DNA of 64,000 nucleotides from Microcoleus sp. FACHB-61 (lineage in GTDB: Bacteria > Cyanobacteriota > Cyanobacteriia > Cyanobacteriales > Microcoleaceae), in assembly GCA_014695295.1 (NCBI GenBank), contig JACJNY010000046.1, positions 42,519-106,518 on the forward strand, read 5' to 3'. Under the pieces are notes generated by a model. That model had not been told where the DNA came from, did not search any database, and worked only from the letters and a program-made list of their open reading frames with translations. Both the position numbers and the translations under genes were made by a program. Positions 55,524 to 64,000 of this stretch are shown in pieces; positions within the stretch are counted from its first letter, which is position 1, and each line of letters opens with the position of its first letter.

Positions 55524-55841
55524 TCATATGGCGCCACAAACTCCGGTTTCATTGATCCGAAAGACTTGCGGGATAGCATTTGGATGTTTCTGACGATACA
55601 TTTTTCCAGCAGCTAACGAATCTTTTTCGATAAAATGTTTGCCGCTGTCGGGTTCAACCGCCATGTACCAGTTGTAATGGGTTTTAATCAATTTTGGTTT
55701 GAGGCGATCGAATATAGGTTGACACCGCTGGCGAAATGCAGATATTTCAGCGTACCATTGGCTTATTTCTTCTGGAGAAAGCGTGCGTTTTGGGTTCAAT
55801 CTTTTCCGGGGTACTCTGCGAGTTGGGTTGAGATAACTCAT
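55524..55841 (-). CDS. Hypothetical protein
   Basis: 105 aa. Basic N-terminus (NPTRRVPRKRLNPKRTLSPE), a helical segment (ISQWYAEISAFRQRCQPIFD) and a C-terminal part with HYNWYMAVEPDSGKHFIEKD and AAGKMYRQKHPNAIPQVFRI. Composition and ATG with GGAGAATC site support a real gene. No family recognised; resembles small conserved cyanobacterial proteins of unknown function. Confidence 0.7.
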   Translation of the reverse strand: MSYLNPTRRVPRKRLNPKRTLSPEEISQWYAEISAFRQRCQPIFDRLKPKLIKTHYNWYMAVEPDSGKHFIEKDSLAAGKMYRQKHPNAIPQVFRINETGVCGAI

Positions 55842-55910
55842 TGTTGATTCTCCTTTTTTGGGGATGCTATAAAGTAAGGTGCGAATGGCGCACCCTACTT
55901 TTTTAGCTAT

Positions 55911-57818
55911 TTACACGCTAACGGGTGACTGTTTGCGGCTGAATGTTGCTAAGATGCGATCGACCATTTGCGGTGGAGTTAACCCTAAACTGGCAAATGA
56001 TTGCTCTGGCGTTGCATGATCTACTAATGTATCCGGTACGCCCAGCCGCATCACTGGGACGAGAACATTATTGTCGAGCAAAGATTCGGCTACTGCTGAA
56101 CCGAAACCGCCCATCAAACAGCCTTCTTCTAAAGTGACAACTCGCCCGATTCGCTGTGCTAAAGGCAAGATTAACTCAGTGTCCAAAGGCTTTACAAAAC
56201 GTGCATTGATGACAGTTGCTTCAATGCCGTGTTCGCTCAAAATCTCGGCGGTTTGCATTGCCGGATAAACCATTGAACCGTAACCTAGTATTAGCAAGTC
56301 GTCGCCGTTGCGGAGAATTTCGGCTTTGCCGATCGGCAACTCTTCCCAACCTTCTTCCATCAGGGGCACGCCGTAACCGTTGCCGCGCGGGTAACGCATG
56401 GTGATCGGGCCGCTTGTGTGGTTGATTCCCGTGACTACCATCCGCTGCAATTCTGCCTCATCTTTTGGTGCCATAACTACCATATTTGGCAGGCACCGCA
56501 AGAAGGCAATGTCGTACATCCCTTGGTGAGTTGGGCCGTCAGCACCGACAATGCCGGCGCGATCCAAACAGAAGAAAACCGGCAAATTTTGGATGCAAAC
56601 ATCGTGAATGATTTGGTCGTATCCCCGCTGCACAAATGTCGAGTAAATTGCCACAACCGGGCGCATTCCTTCGCAGGCTAAACCTGCGGATAAAGTCACG
56701 GCGTGCTGTTCGGCAATGCCTACATCAATGTACTGTTTCGGCAGTTTTTCCTGAAGTTTATCCAGACCTGTTCCGGTTGCCATCGCAGCGGTAATGCCGA
56801 CAATTTTCGGATTATCTTCTGCTAGCTTTACCAGGGCGTGGGCAAAAACTTTCGAGTAAGCTGGGGGCTTGGGTTTGGTGGAGGGAATGCCTTTGCCCGT
56901 GGCTAAGTTAAAAGGATTTTGGGCGTGATATCCTACTTGGTCTTTTTCGGCAATCGCATATCCTTTGCCCTTCACCGTCACCACGTGAACCAACACCGGC
57001 CCTTGAATCGTATGAGCTTGTTTGAAAGTGGTAATTAATTCTTGCAAATTGTGTCCGTCTACCGGGCCCATGTAAGTAAAGCCCAATTCTTCAATTACGG
57101 CTCCAACTTTTGGCACGGCCAAGCGTTTCATCCCTTCTTTGAGGCGTTCCATTTCTGGGGTAAAAGTTTCGCCGACAAAGGGAATGTGCTTGAACTGTTC
57201 CTCTAAGTTATCTTTGAGAAACTGCACCGGTGGCGACAGTCGCATTTTGTTCAAATAGCGGGTAATTGCGCCGACGTTGGGCGAGATTGACATCTCGTTG
57301 TCGTTGAGCACAACTAACACATTGGTTTTCGGCATATGGCCCGCGTGGTTGATCGCTTCGAGTGCCATGCCACCAGTCAATGCGCCGTCGCCAATGATCG
57401 CCGCAACTTTGAAATTTTCACCTTTGAGGTCGCGCGCCATCGCCATCCCTAAAGCTGCTGAGATGCTCGTGGAAGCGTGACCGGCACCAAAATGGTCAAA
57501 TTTGCTTTCGCAGCGCTTGAGATAGCCTGCAACGCCGTCTTTTTGGCGCAGGGTGTGGAATTCGTTGTAGCGGCCGGTTATCAATTTGTGAGGATAAGCT
57601 TGGTGGCCGACATCCCAGGTAACTTTGTCGCGATCGAGGTCGAGTGTTTGGTAGAGTGCTAAGGTCAGTTCGACTACACCCAATCCGGGACCGAGGTGGC
57701 CGCCGCTAGCGGCTACTGTTTCTAAATGCTTTTCTCGAATTTGTCGGGCAATTTGTTCGAGTTGATGAATCGAGAGGCCGTGTAATTGGTTTGGATGAGT
57801 CAGTTCGCTGAGATGCAT
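55911..57818 (-). CDS. dxs: 1-deoxy-D-xylulose-5-phosphate synthase
   Basis: 635 aa, full length. Thiamine-diphosphate enzyme that joins pyruvate and glyceraldehyde-3-phosphate, first step of the MEP isoprenoid pathway. Visible: [40 protein letters not shown] (ThDP/Mg motif), [43 protein letters not shown] with the catalytic Glu, and [18 protein letters not shown]. Feeds carotenoid, phytol and quinone synthesis. ATG at 57818. Confidence 0.98.
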   Translation of the reverse strand: MHLSELTHPNQLHGLSIHQLEQIARQIREKHLETVAASGGHLGPGLGVVELTLALYQTLDLDRDKVTWDVGHQAYPHKLITGRYNEFHTLRQKDGVAGYLKRCESKFDHFGAGHASTSISAALGMAMARDLKGENFKVAAIIGDGALTGGMALEAINHAGHMPKTNVLVVLNDNEMSISPNVGAITRYLNKMRLSPPVQFLKDNLEEQFKHIPFVGETFTPEMERLKEGMKRLAVPKVGAVIEELGFTYMGPVDGHNLQELITTFKQAHTIQGPVLVHVVTVKGKGYAIAEKDQVGYHAQNPFNLATGKGIPSTKPKPPAYSKVFAHALVKLAEDNPKIVGITAAMATGTGLDKLQEKLPKQYIDVGIAEQHAVTLSAGLACEGMRPVVAIYSTFVQRGYDQIIHDVCIQNLPVFFCLDRAGIVGADGPTHQGMYDIAFLRCLPNMVVMAPKDEAELQRMVVTGINHTSGPITMRYPRGNGYGVPLMEEGWEELPIGKAEILRNGDDLLILGYGSMVYPAMQTAEILSEHGIEATVINARFVKPLDTELILPLAQRIGRVVTLEEGCLMGGFGSAVAESLLDNNVLVPVMRLGVPDTLVDHATPEQSFASLGLTPPQMVDRILATFSRKQSPVSV

Positions 57819-58104
57819 ATTTTAAAATCCCGCTCCTAAGAATTAGGACGAATCCTTAACAGATATAGGTTGTGCCTGCGGCGTTGGGTACGCGCAAACG
57901 TTAGAATAGTTTAACGGTTATTTGAGAAAAACTGTTAGGCGTAAGATTTTTGTTATTTTTGACCTGGTAATTATAGTTAATAAATTGTGCGCCGTCAATA
58001 TAAAAAAAGCTTATGTTGTTAGTTGCTAATGGCTAGTTGTTAGCTGCATGGGGATTCTTAAGCATTTAAAGGTAAATAAGCCCACATAAAAACATAGAAT
58101 ACTC

Positions 58105-58137
58105 AGATACGCGACTTCTTAAAGAAGTCGCGTATCT
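58105..58137. repeat. Perfect 33-bp palindrome
   Basis: AGATACGCGACTTCTT, one A, then AAGAAGTCGCGTATCT. No T-run follows on either strand, so it is not a simple terminator; probably a dispersed palindromic repeat. Confidence 0.85.
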
Positions 58138-58256
58138 AACAGAAGAACGTTTGACGTTTAATTAGAGCGACCTACTTACTTTTTGTCAGGAAAGGGCGAG
58201 ATCCCTTTTCTATTTATCGGTTTTCCAGTTAAAACAAAAAAGGATCTCGCTCCCAT

Positions 58257-58402
58257 CTATGACACCATTCGCTCTATCTCAGATGTTCGGGCATCTCCCA
58301 ATTTAGCGGCCCCACTCGTATCAAAAACGATCGCCCGTTGAGCCGGTGGCAACAACCGCCGTAAAATCTGGAGATATCCCTCTGCATCGCCTCGGCGGTG
58401 GA
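58257..58402 (-). pseudogene. Unidentified gene remnant
   Basis: A minus-strand frame without a start reads RRGDAEGYLQILRRLLPPAQ then RAIVFDTSGAAKLGDARTSE and a stop at 58257. It has protein-like composition and a stop a few codons upstream of its homologous-looking part. I do not recognise the family. Confidence 0.3.
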
Positions 58403-58627
58403 AGCGAGGCACAACCAATCGCTACATATTCGGCAATTGCCGCACGATACACCAGGGATGAGTGTTTAATTTAGGCTTTGATGTTGGTATCATAGGGTAA
58501 TCCTTGCCCGCGTTTGCGGGGTGTGGTAGAAAAAGCGATCGCCCTTAAGTTTTCGAGGCTAAGAGGGCGATCGTTTTCAGTGTACAGAGCTATTGTCGGG
58601 TATATATGCACCGATGTCTAGCCAAAT

Positions 58628-58840
58628 ATGGGCTACGTTAGACTGCGGATTCGAGAACTAGCTGAGCAAAGAGGTTGGACGTTCAAAGAAGTTGCCGATC
58701 GCTCGGGAGTCAACTACAACACGGTAAAAAGCTACGGGAGGCGGGATGCTTTGAACACAGTCGATCTGTCTGCTGTCTACAAAATAGCCCGCGCCTTAGA
58801 CGTGACGATGGAAGATTTAGTTGAGATTTTGGAAGATTGA
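58628..58840 (+). CDS. XRE-type helix-turn-helix regulator
   Basis: 70 aa. A single Cro/C1-type HTH: RLRIRELAEQRGWTFKEVADRSGVNYNTVKSYGRRDALNTVDLSAVYKIARALDV is one continuous domain (positions ~5-60), ending in TMEDLVEIL. DNA-binding regulator of unknown target. Short, standalone; common in cyanobacteria. Confidence 0.88.
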   Translation: MGYVRLRIRELAEQRGWTFKEVADRSGVNYNTVKSYGRRDALNTVDLSAVYKIARALDVTMEDLVEILED

Positions 58841-58953
58841 GGGGCGGAGTGAAGATGCGATCCCTTCCCGGTAGAAGATAATCTACTTTTTCCTTCTGCT
58901 TCCTCTTTCTTCCTTCGCCTGTTCGCGGTTCAATAATATAGACAGTATTGGTG

Positions 58954-61041
58954 CTAAACTCGCGTTTGACTTTGCTGAATTTCTGCCAAGAGCCGCTCTT
59001 GACTTTTGGCCGGTTCTTTGCAAGTCAAACACTCGCAAACTAACCCGATAACACCTTCAGGCAAATCAGCCTCAATCTGACAGACAGCAGTCGGATAATA
59101 CTGCGAAATCAACCCGGAAATCTGGTCGGGTGACGTGCGAATCAGGGTAGAATGCTGATACCAGTCGATCGCCGAAAGTAGACTCGGACAAGCTTGCGGA
59201 GCCTCTTGTACAATACTGCTGAAAGCTTGCAAACCTTGTTGGGCGCGATCGAGATATTCTAAATTCGGCCCCAGCAGTGCGAGGCGAACCAAAGAGGCGA
59301 TCGCAATTCCATTAGCCGCCGGAGTTGCATTGTCTATATAGCTGCGTTCCCGCACCAACAAATCTCCGCTAGCATCCTTAGCAGTATTGTAATATCCTCC
59401 CAATTCCACGCTCCACAAAAACTCATCAAACTCTTCTTGCACCTGCACAGCTTTCTCCAACCAAAACTGAGAATTCGGCAACTGTTTTGCCTTTTCTCCA
59501 TTTCCTAAAGTCAAACTCGCTTGGTGCAAATCCAACAAAGCTTTCACAAACAAAGCATAATCTTCCGACTGCGCGGTTACAGCAGATTGTCCATCATAAT
59601 TCAATCGCTGAAACCGCCCATCCGTCCACTGATTGTCTAAAATAAAATTAGCAGCTTTCACAGCTAATTCCAGATATTCCAAATCCCCAAAAACAGCCGC
59701 AGCGCGGGCTAAACCCGAAATCATTAAGCTATTCCAAGCAGCAATCATTTTCGTGTCAGTAACTGCGGGAATTCTACCCGGCCAACTGTCGTTTTTAGCT
59801 TCTTGATTGTTGCGGGCTGGCGGAAAGGTTTTTACAGTATCGGGATTGCCGCCGTAGCGAACTTGAAAGAGTTTACCCAAAGCCGTTTCTACCGTGTCGC
59901 TCAGTTTTCCCGGATGGCGGCGCTGCAATACATTCTTTCCTTCAAAATTGCCGCTACGGCTAACAGTAAATTGTGCTTTAATTTCCGCCAATTCCTCAGG
60001 AGTTAAGAGTGCTTCGAGTTCGGCATAAGTCCAGACATAAAATGCTCCTTCTTCCGGTTCAACTTCCTCTGAAGTGTTAAAACTATCAGCATCCTGTGCA
60101 GCATAAAAATAGCCTGTCGGCGCGGTCATTTCTCGCTTCAACCATTCTACTGTCCCCGCAATCGCAGTTTCAAAAGCCGGTTCTTGTATTCCCGCGCTCC
60201 ACAAATTTGCTAAATACTCAACAATTTGACCGTTGTCGTAGAGCATTTTTTCAAAGTGTGGCACAGTCCAAGTTGCATCAACCGTGTAGCGGTGAAATCC
60301 GCCTCCTACGTGGTCGTAAATGCCGCCCAATGCTAAGTCTAATCCGCGCTGAGTGCAGACTTGTTTGCTGTCGTATTTTGATTCAAAATTAAAGCGCGTT
60401 CCCCGCAGTGCTAGCTCAGCATAAGGTATCATCGGAAAACTGGGTCCTGGGTTGCTGCCGGCAATAATTCCGGTGGTGATTTCTAAGCCTTTTTGAAAAA
60501 TTTCGCGATTTAATTCGGCGGTTACTCCTGAGAGCGCTGCCGACTGTTGAAGGTTGCCTAAAATCTCTGCTTTGAAGGCTTCTACTTTGCCTTTTTCTGT
60601 GTCGTAAAAGCGGCGAATTGCTTGCAAAACTTCTAAAAATCCCGGGCGTCCGTAGCGCGGTTCTACGGGGAAATAAGTGCCTCCGTAGAAGGGAACTCGC
60701 TCGTCGGGAGTGAGAAAAACGTTGAGCGGCCAACCGCCTTGACCGGTCATCATTTGCAAGGTTTGCATATAAATGCTGTCGATATCCGGGCGTTCTTCGC
60801 GATCGACTTTTACCGGTATAAAATGCGAATTCATGTATTCGGCGATCGCGCGATCGGAAAATGCTTCCCCTTCCATCACCGTACACCAGTGGCAGCTAGA
60901 GTAGCCAATTGACAGGAAAATCGGTTTATTTTCGCGCCGGGCCGTTTCTAAGGCTTCATCGCACCAGGGCCACCAGTCGATCGGATTTTCGGCGTGTTTC
61001 CGCAGGTAAAGGCTTTGGGATTGAGCAAGACGGTTGACCAT
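58954..61041 (-). CDS. Thioredoxin-domain protein, DUF255 / YyaL type
   Basis: 695 aa from the ATG at 61041; a TTG two codons upstream is also in frame. N-terminal thioredoxin-like domain (~1-165) with the family motif [18 protein letters not shown] (CxxC), followed by an alpha/alpha toroid with six-hairpin glycosidase-like look ([41 protein letters not shown]). Related to human SPATA20 and bacterial YyaL; proposed to act on carbohydrates or as a redox protein, unproven. Length fits the family. Confidence 0.9.
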   Translation of the reverse strand: MVNRLAQSQSLYLRKHAENPIDWWPWCDEALETARRENKPIFLSIGYSSCHWCTVMEGEAFSDRAIAEYMNSHFIPVKVDREERPDIDSIYMQTLQMMTGQGGWPLNVFLTPDERVPFYGGTYFPVEPRYGRPGFLEVLQAIRRFYDTEKGKVEAFKAEILGNLQQSAALSGVTAELNREIFQKGLEITTGIIAGSNPGPSFPMIPYAELALRGTRFNFESKYDSKQVCTQRGLDLALGGIYDHVGGGFHRYTVDATWTVPHFEKMLYDNGQIVEYLANLWSAGIQEPAFETAIAGTVEWLKREMTAPTGYFYAAQDADSFNTSEEVEPEEGAFYVWTYAELEALLTPEELAEIKAQFTVSRSGNFEGKNVLQRRHPGKLSDTVETALGKLFQVRYGGNPDTVKTFPPARNNQEAKNDSWPGRIPAVTDTKMIAAWNSLMISGLARAAAVFGDLEYLELAVKAANFILDNQWTDGRFQRLNYDGQSAVTAQSEDYALFVKALLDLHQASLTLGNGEKAKQLPNSQFWLEKAVQVQEEFDEFLWSVELGGYYNTAKDASGDLLVRERSYIDNATPAANGIAIASLVRLALLGPNLEYLDRAQQGLQAFSSIVQEAPQACPSLLSAIDWYQHSTLIRTSPDQISGLISQYYPTAVCQIEADLPEGVIGLVCECLTCKEPAKSQERLLAEIQQSQTRV

Positions 61042-61168
61042 AATCAAATATACTTTAACTCGTACTCAGTAAGCTTGTTATTTCTCTCGTAGTGTAGCGC
61101 GAGATGTTTTTGTTGAGTTGTTGCCGATAATCATGTTTTAATATTATGGCTGAGTATGTCGATCTAAC

Positions 61169-62743
61169 ATGAGTTTATCATCTCGGAGAACCTTCAATCT
61201 ACGGCTCGGACAATTTTTGCTGAGCGCGGCCGTTCCTCCTGCTGTTCTAAAACTGTACCCAACTGAAGCCTCGGATCAAGCTTTATTAGACACTAATCTT
61301 AACAATTTTCTGGCGAAAGCAGACCCAGAAATAGAATTATTAGTCCCCACATTTTTAGGTAACGACAAGCGTCGGTTCTACGGCAGAGGGGTTCCGAAAA
61401 GTTTGAAGTTAATCGACAAATTTCCACTCGGCAGCGGTCGGACTTTTCTGGGAAAGCGGTCTGTAGTTTGGAGCGGTGCCGGTTGGACAGGACAGCCGAC
61501 AATTACCAGAGACGGGGGAAAAACTTATTTAATTATAGGTGCTTATGACCACAATTTGCGCAAAATAGATATTGCTACCAATAAAGAAGTTTGGCGCTAT
61601 AAGTTTGATGATATAATCAAAGGCTCATCAACAATTTATATTGATGAAAAAGCCAGCCCCGAAAACAGAATTGTGATTTTGCAGGGAAGCCGCAGTGGCG
61701 GTGGTGGCAAAAATGTCGTGCCGAGTTTTAGGGCAATATCTTTTAGAACGGGTAAGGAACTTTGGAAGTTGGACATCAGGAGAACGCCCAGCTACAGCCG
61801 GGATAATGACAGCAGCGCTTTATATCTGGGCGGCGGCGTTTTGTTCAATGCGGGGGAAAATGCGATCGGCTATTTTCTCGATAGTTCGACAAGCCAGGCC
61901 CAGCTCAAACAAGGAATTAAACAGCCAGATATATTGTCAGAAGTACAGCTTTATGAAGCAGGAGATATCAGCAAACACGGCGGCAACTTGGTAGCGGAAT
62001 CATCGCCGTCCCGGCTCAAAGATAAAATATTTATAGCTGCTGGTTCCGGTCATATTTACGGTATTAGTATTGAAACTAAAAAGATAGTTTGGGATTTTTA
62101 TACTGGTTCAGATTTGGATGGAAGTGCTGTTATTTCTAAATCTGGTAAACTGTTTTGTGCCATTGAAAAACAATACATTCAGGGCAACGGCGGAGTGCTG
62201 AAGCTGAATCCAAACAAGGAACCGAATGCCAGCGTCGAATGGTTTTTGCCTACCGGAAATCGCCGACTTTCTAGCTGGGAAGGCGGGATAATTGGCTCGG
62301 TGGCGTTGAATGACGAGTACAATTCAGGGGAGTTTCCGGCGCTGTTTGCCACAAATGCGCTCGACGGCAATTTGTACATCGGTTCCCAAGATATGATTAC
62401 AGGTAAAAAAACTCCTGTACCTTGGCGAAAGCAGTCTTACGATACTCCTGTAATAGTGTTTAAAAAAGCGATTGGTTCTTCAATTTCGACTCCGATTTTT
62501 ACAGATGGCAATAAACTAATCAGTGCGGGATACAACGGTGTTTATTTGTTCAATTTGAATTGGGAACGAGCGAAGTCTGGGGATGAGAATGCTTTGAGAA
62601 ATGCTAAAGGCGAGTTTTACCGTTTGAAAGTAATAGAATCGGGGAGATTTAAACCGGGTTTGTCATTTGAGGCGACGCCTGTAGTTTGGGACGGAATTGT
62701 GAGGATTTGCGCGAGGGATGGCTGGATGTATACTTTGGGGTGA
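61169..62743 (+). CDS. PQQ-like beta-propeller protein, possible Tat substrate
   Basis: 524 aa. N-terminus SSRRTFNLRLGQFLLSAAVP fits a twin-arginine signal loosely (SRRxF then a hydrophobic stretch). The rest is a beta-propeller of PQQ/BamB-like blades: YLIIGAYDHNLRKIDIATNK EVWRYKF, AAGSGHIYGISIETKKIVWD, ALFATNALDGNLYIGSQD and RICARDGWMYTLG. No catalytic Asp/Cys pair of a quinoprotein dehydrogenase was found, so it may be structural. Periplasmic location is inferred. The downstream gene is co-directional. Confidence 0.78.
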   Translation: MSLSSRRTFNLRLGQFLLSAAVPPAVLKLYPTEASDQALLDTNLNNFLAKADPEIELLVPTFLGNDKRRFYGRGVPKSLKLIDKFPLGSGRTFLGKRSVVWSGAGWTGQPTITRDGGKTYLIIGAYDHNLRKIDIATNKEVWRYKFDDIIKGSSTIYIDEKASPENRIVILQGSRSGGGGKNVVPSFRAISFRTGKELWKLDIRRTPSYSRDNDSSALYLGGGVLFNAGENAIGYFLDSSTSQAQLKQGIKQPDILSEVQLYEAGDISKHGGNLVAESSPSRLKDKIFIAAGSGHIYGISIETKKIVWDFYTGSDLDGSAVISKSGKLFCAIEKQYIQGNGGVLKLNPNKEPNASVEWFLPTGNRRLSSWEGGIIGSVALNDEYNSGEFPALFATNALDGNLYIGSQDMITGKKTPVPWRKQSYDTPVIVFKKAIGSSISTPIFTDGNKLISAGYNGVYLFNLNWERAKSGDENALRNAKGEFYRLKVIESGRFKPGLSFEATPVVWDGIVRICARDGWMYTLG

Positions 62744-62886
62744 ACTACCTATAGGCTTGGCGATTGTCGTAAGTGCGAGCGCATCCTCATTTTCCGGGTG
62801 TTGAAATCCGCCAATGCCACTACCTGCCGTTTAACCGCGCTTATATCTATCATAGAAAGGATGTCAGGAATTATAGGAAACTTGTT

Positions 62887-63384
62887 ATGGCGACAAATGA
62901 AAGTCAAATAAATCAAATTTACGGCTCAGAGGATGCTCAAGGTATTTTACAGCTTGCGATCGCGCGACGACAGGATGAAGGGGAATTATCCAGAGTCCAG
63001 CTTTTCGAGATAGCGGCGGAATTGGGCATTTCCGAACAGGATATTGTGGCGGCGGAACAGCAATGGTTAGCAACTAGAGGAGAATTTCAAGAAAAGCTGG
63101 TTTTTAATACTTACCGTCGTCGCAAATTGCAGAAAAATGTGACAAAGTACGGCATTATCAATACTTTTTTAGTTTTGTTTAATCTAGCAGGAGCGCACGA
63201 GCTTTCTTGGTCGCTTTTCATTTTACTAACGTGGGGATTGGGATTGTCGCTGAATGCTTGGAATGTTTATCAAACTGAAGGAGAAGATTACGAACAAGCG
63301 TTCCAGCGGTGGCGTTTGAAGAAACAGGTGGGACAGTCTATCGGCACTGCGACTGATAAGTTTATGAAGTGGTTGCAGTCGTGA
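62887..63384 (+). CDS. 2TM-domain protein
   Basis: 165 aa from the ATG at 62887; the frame is open from 62773 but the upstream part reads as non-coding. N-terminal ~70 residues are a soluble helical region (LQLAIARRQDEGELSRVQLF, ELGISEQDIVAAEQQWLATR) as in SHOCT/2TM proteins. Two membrane helices follow (~85-125: INTFLVLFNLAG, WSLFILLTWGLGLSLNAWNV). Many cyanobacteria carry such proteins, and a 2TM domain is also found fused to histidine kinases. Function unknown. Confidence 0.78.
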   Translation: MATNESQINQIYGSEDAQGILQLAIARRQDEGELSRVQLFEIAAELGISEQDIVAAEQQWLATRGEFQEKLVFNTYRRRKLQKNVTKYGIINTFLVLFNLAGAHELSWSLFILLTWGLGLSLNAWNVYQTEGEDYEQAFQRWRLKKQVGQSIGTATDKFMKWLQS

Positions 63385-63594
63385 TTTTCTCTTAAGAAAG
63401 AAGCGATCGCTTTTTTTTCAAATCAACTACCGCCAATACAAAGAACTAGCAAAAAATAACTATTCTGCAGGATAAAAATTTGACCAATGATTAATAACTG
63501 CTGTAATTTTCTCCGATATTTACAGCAATTTGATATCAAACCAGCCACAAAAATGGTAAACTTTAAAGATGTAAAAAAAGGAGATTATTTAGAG

Positions 63595-64000
63595 ATGGCA
63601 GCATATTCTATTGACTTACGAAAGAAGATACTAAGTGCGTGGCAAAACAAAGAAGGCACACAAAGAGAGTTAGCAAAACGATTTAAAGTCAGTTTATCGT
63701 TTATACGTGACTTTTTGCGTCGGTATCGAGAGACGGGCCAGATAGCTGCCAGGACTCTCTTGAGGGGATCGTCGCTCGAAGCTTAAAGGTAAAGAGCAAG
63801 AATTGTTAAAGATAATAGTGACAGAGAAAATCGATATATATTTGCGAGAGATTAAAGAGACAATAAAAGAGCGCCAAGGCATAGAAGTAAGTATATCAAG
63901 TTTGTCCCGCACTCTTAACCGCTTAAAACTCAGGCGTAAAAAAAAACTTTAGTAGCGAGTGAGCAAGGTACAGAAAGAGTACAAAAATTGCGCTATGAAT
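63595..64000 (+). pseudogene. IS630-family transposase, frameshifted, 3' partial
   Basis: ATG at 63595 with AAAAAGGAG upstream: MAAYSIDLRKKILSAWQNKE, GTQRELAKRFKVSLSFIRDF and LRRYRETGQIAAR form the HTH start of IS630 transposases. The frame then breaks: the original frame ends at 63786, while the next frame continues as RRSKLKGKEQELLKIIVTEK to RLKLRRKKK. A second shift at a nine-A run (about 63938-63946) gives TLVASEQGTERVQKLRYE to the window edge. Either two mutations or slippage; the DDE part lies outside the window. Confidence 0.75.

Larger units (their letters stand above)
57819..58627. other. Intergenic region with palindromes and a gene remnant
   Basis: Holds the dxs promoter at its left end, a perfect 33-bp palindrome (58105-58137), an inverted pair GGGCGAGATCCCTTTT/AAAAAAGGATCTCGCTCCC (58186-58254) and a minus-strand remnant (58257-58402). 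No intact gene. Confidence 0.55.

Noticed and set aside
1..64000. CRISPR arrays
   Set aside because: The direct repeats seen are heptamer arrays or the ~160-bp triple repeat; none has the 25-40-bp repeat and unique-spacer pattern of a CRISPR array, and no cas gene was seen.

Overview
The window looks like chromosomal DNA from a filamentous cyanobacterium, most plausibly of the Oscillatoriales (Microcoleus, Oscillatoria or Phormidium relatives). Supporting signs are very frequent HIP1-type GCGATCGC octamers, heptamer tandem repeats (GGGAATT, GATTACC, TTTAGAT) in gaps, many dispersed palindromic repeats, a long-form LrtA/HPF, a cyanobacterial kinase-pentapeptide fusion, a CHAT protease fragment, and an MntABC-type importer. 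The genus is an inference; no rRNA is present.

Layout. 1-5.6 kb: end of a CHAT protease gene, a Ser/Thr kinase with pentapeptide repeats, and pheT. 6.1-13.0 kb: a YciI-like gene followed by two very large, tightly coupled genes (1008 and 1218 codons). The second has an SF2-helicase-like core; the first matches no family I recognise. This is the best candidate for an undescribed system. 13.2-16.4 kb: divergent metal ABC importer (binding protein / ATPase-permease). 16.9-29.2 kb: PrxQ, glycine-zipper protein, HPF/LrtA, LipB, DM13-like protein, SSB, nucleotidyltransferase-phosphomannomutase, methyltransferase, proline-rich TonB-like protein and Nudix hydrolase. 29.3-35.2 kb is an accessory, decaying region: lipase-like hydrolase, Uma2 nuclease remnant, orphan Phd/YefM-type antitoxin followed by a stump of its VapC-like toxin, small unknown genes, two glycine/alanine-rich membrane proteins divergent from a STAND (NB-ARC-like) NTPase, and an IS1-family element with an 8-bp target duplication. 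35.3-43.0 kb: fbaA, tRNA-Lys(UUU), aldose-epimerase-like gene, CapA-like gene, a triple ~160-bp non-coding tandem repeat, a small conserved gene and an MBL-fold nuclease-like gene. 43.0-45.2 kb is gene-poor, with a transposase scrap and a terminator-like hairpin.

45.2-53.9 kb is a surface-polysaccharide cluster on the + strand: two full GT2 glycosyltransferases, a truncated GT2-like gene, an ABC-2 permease, a Wzt-like ATPase fused to a sulfotransferase-like domain, and a sulfotransferase fused to a polysaccharide-deacetylase-like domain whose metal ligands are partly missing. Together they suggest assembly, modification and export of a possibly sulfated polysaccharide. 54.0-64.0 kb: a geranylgeranyl-reductase-like flavoprotein, small hypothetical gene, dxs, XRE-type regulator, DUF255 thioredoxin-domain protein, beta-propeller protein, 2TM protein, and a frameshifted IS630-type transposase running off the right edge.

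All assignments come from reading motifs by eye. No database search or structure prediction was possible, and family names are given with matching confidence.
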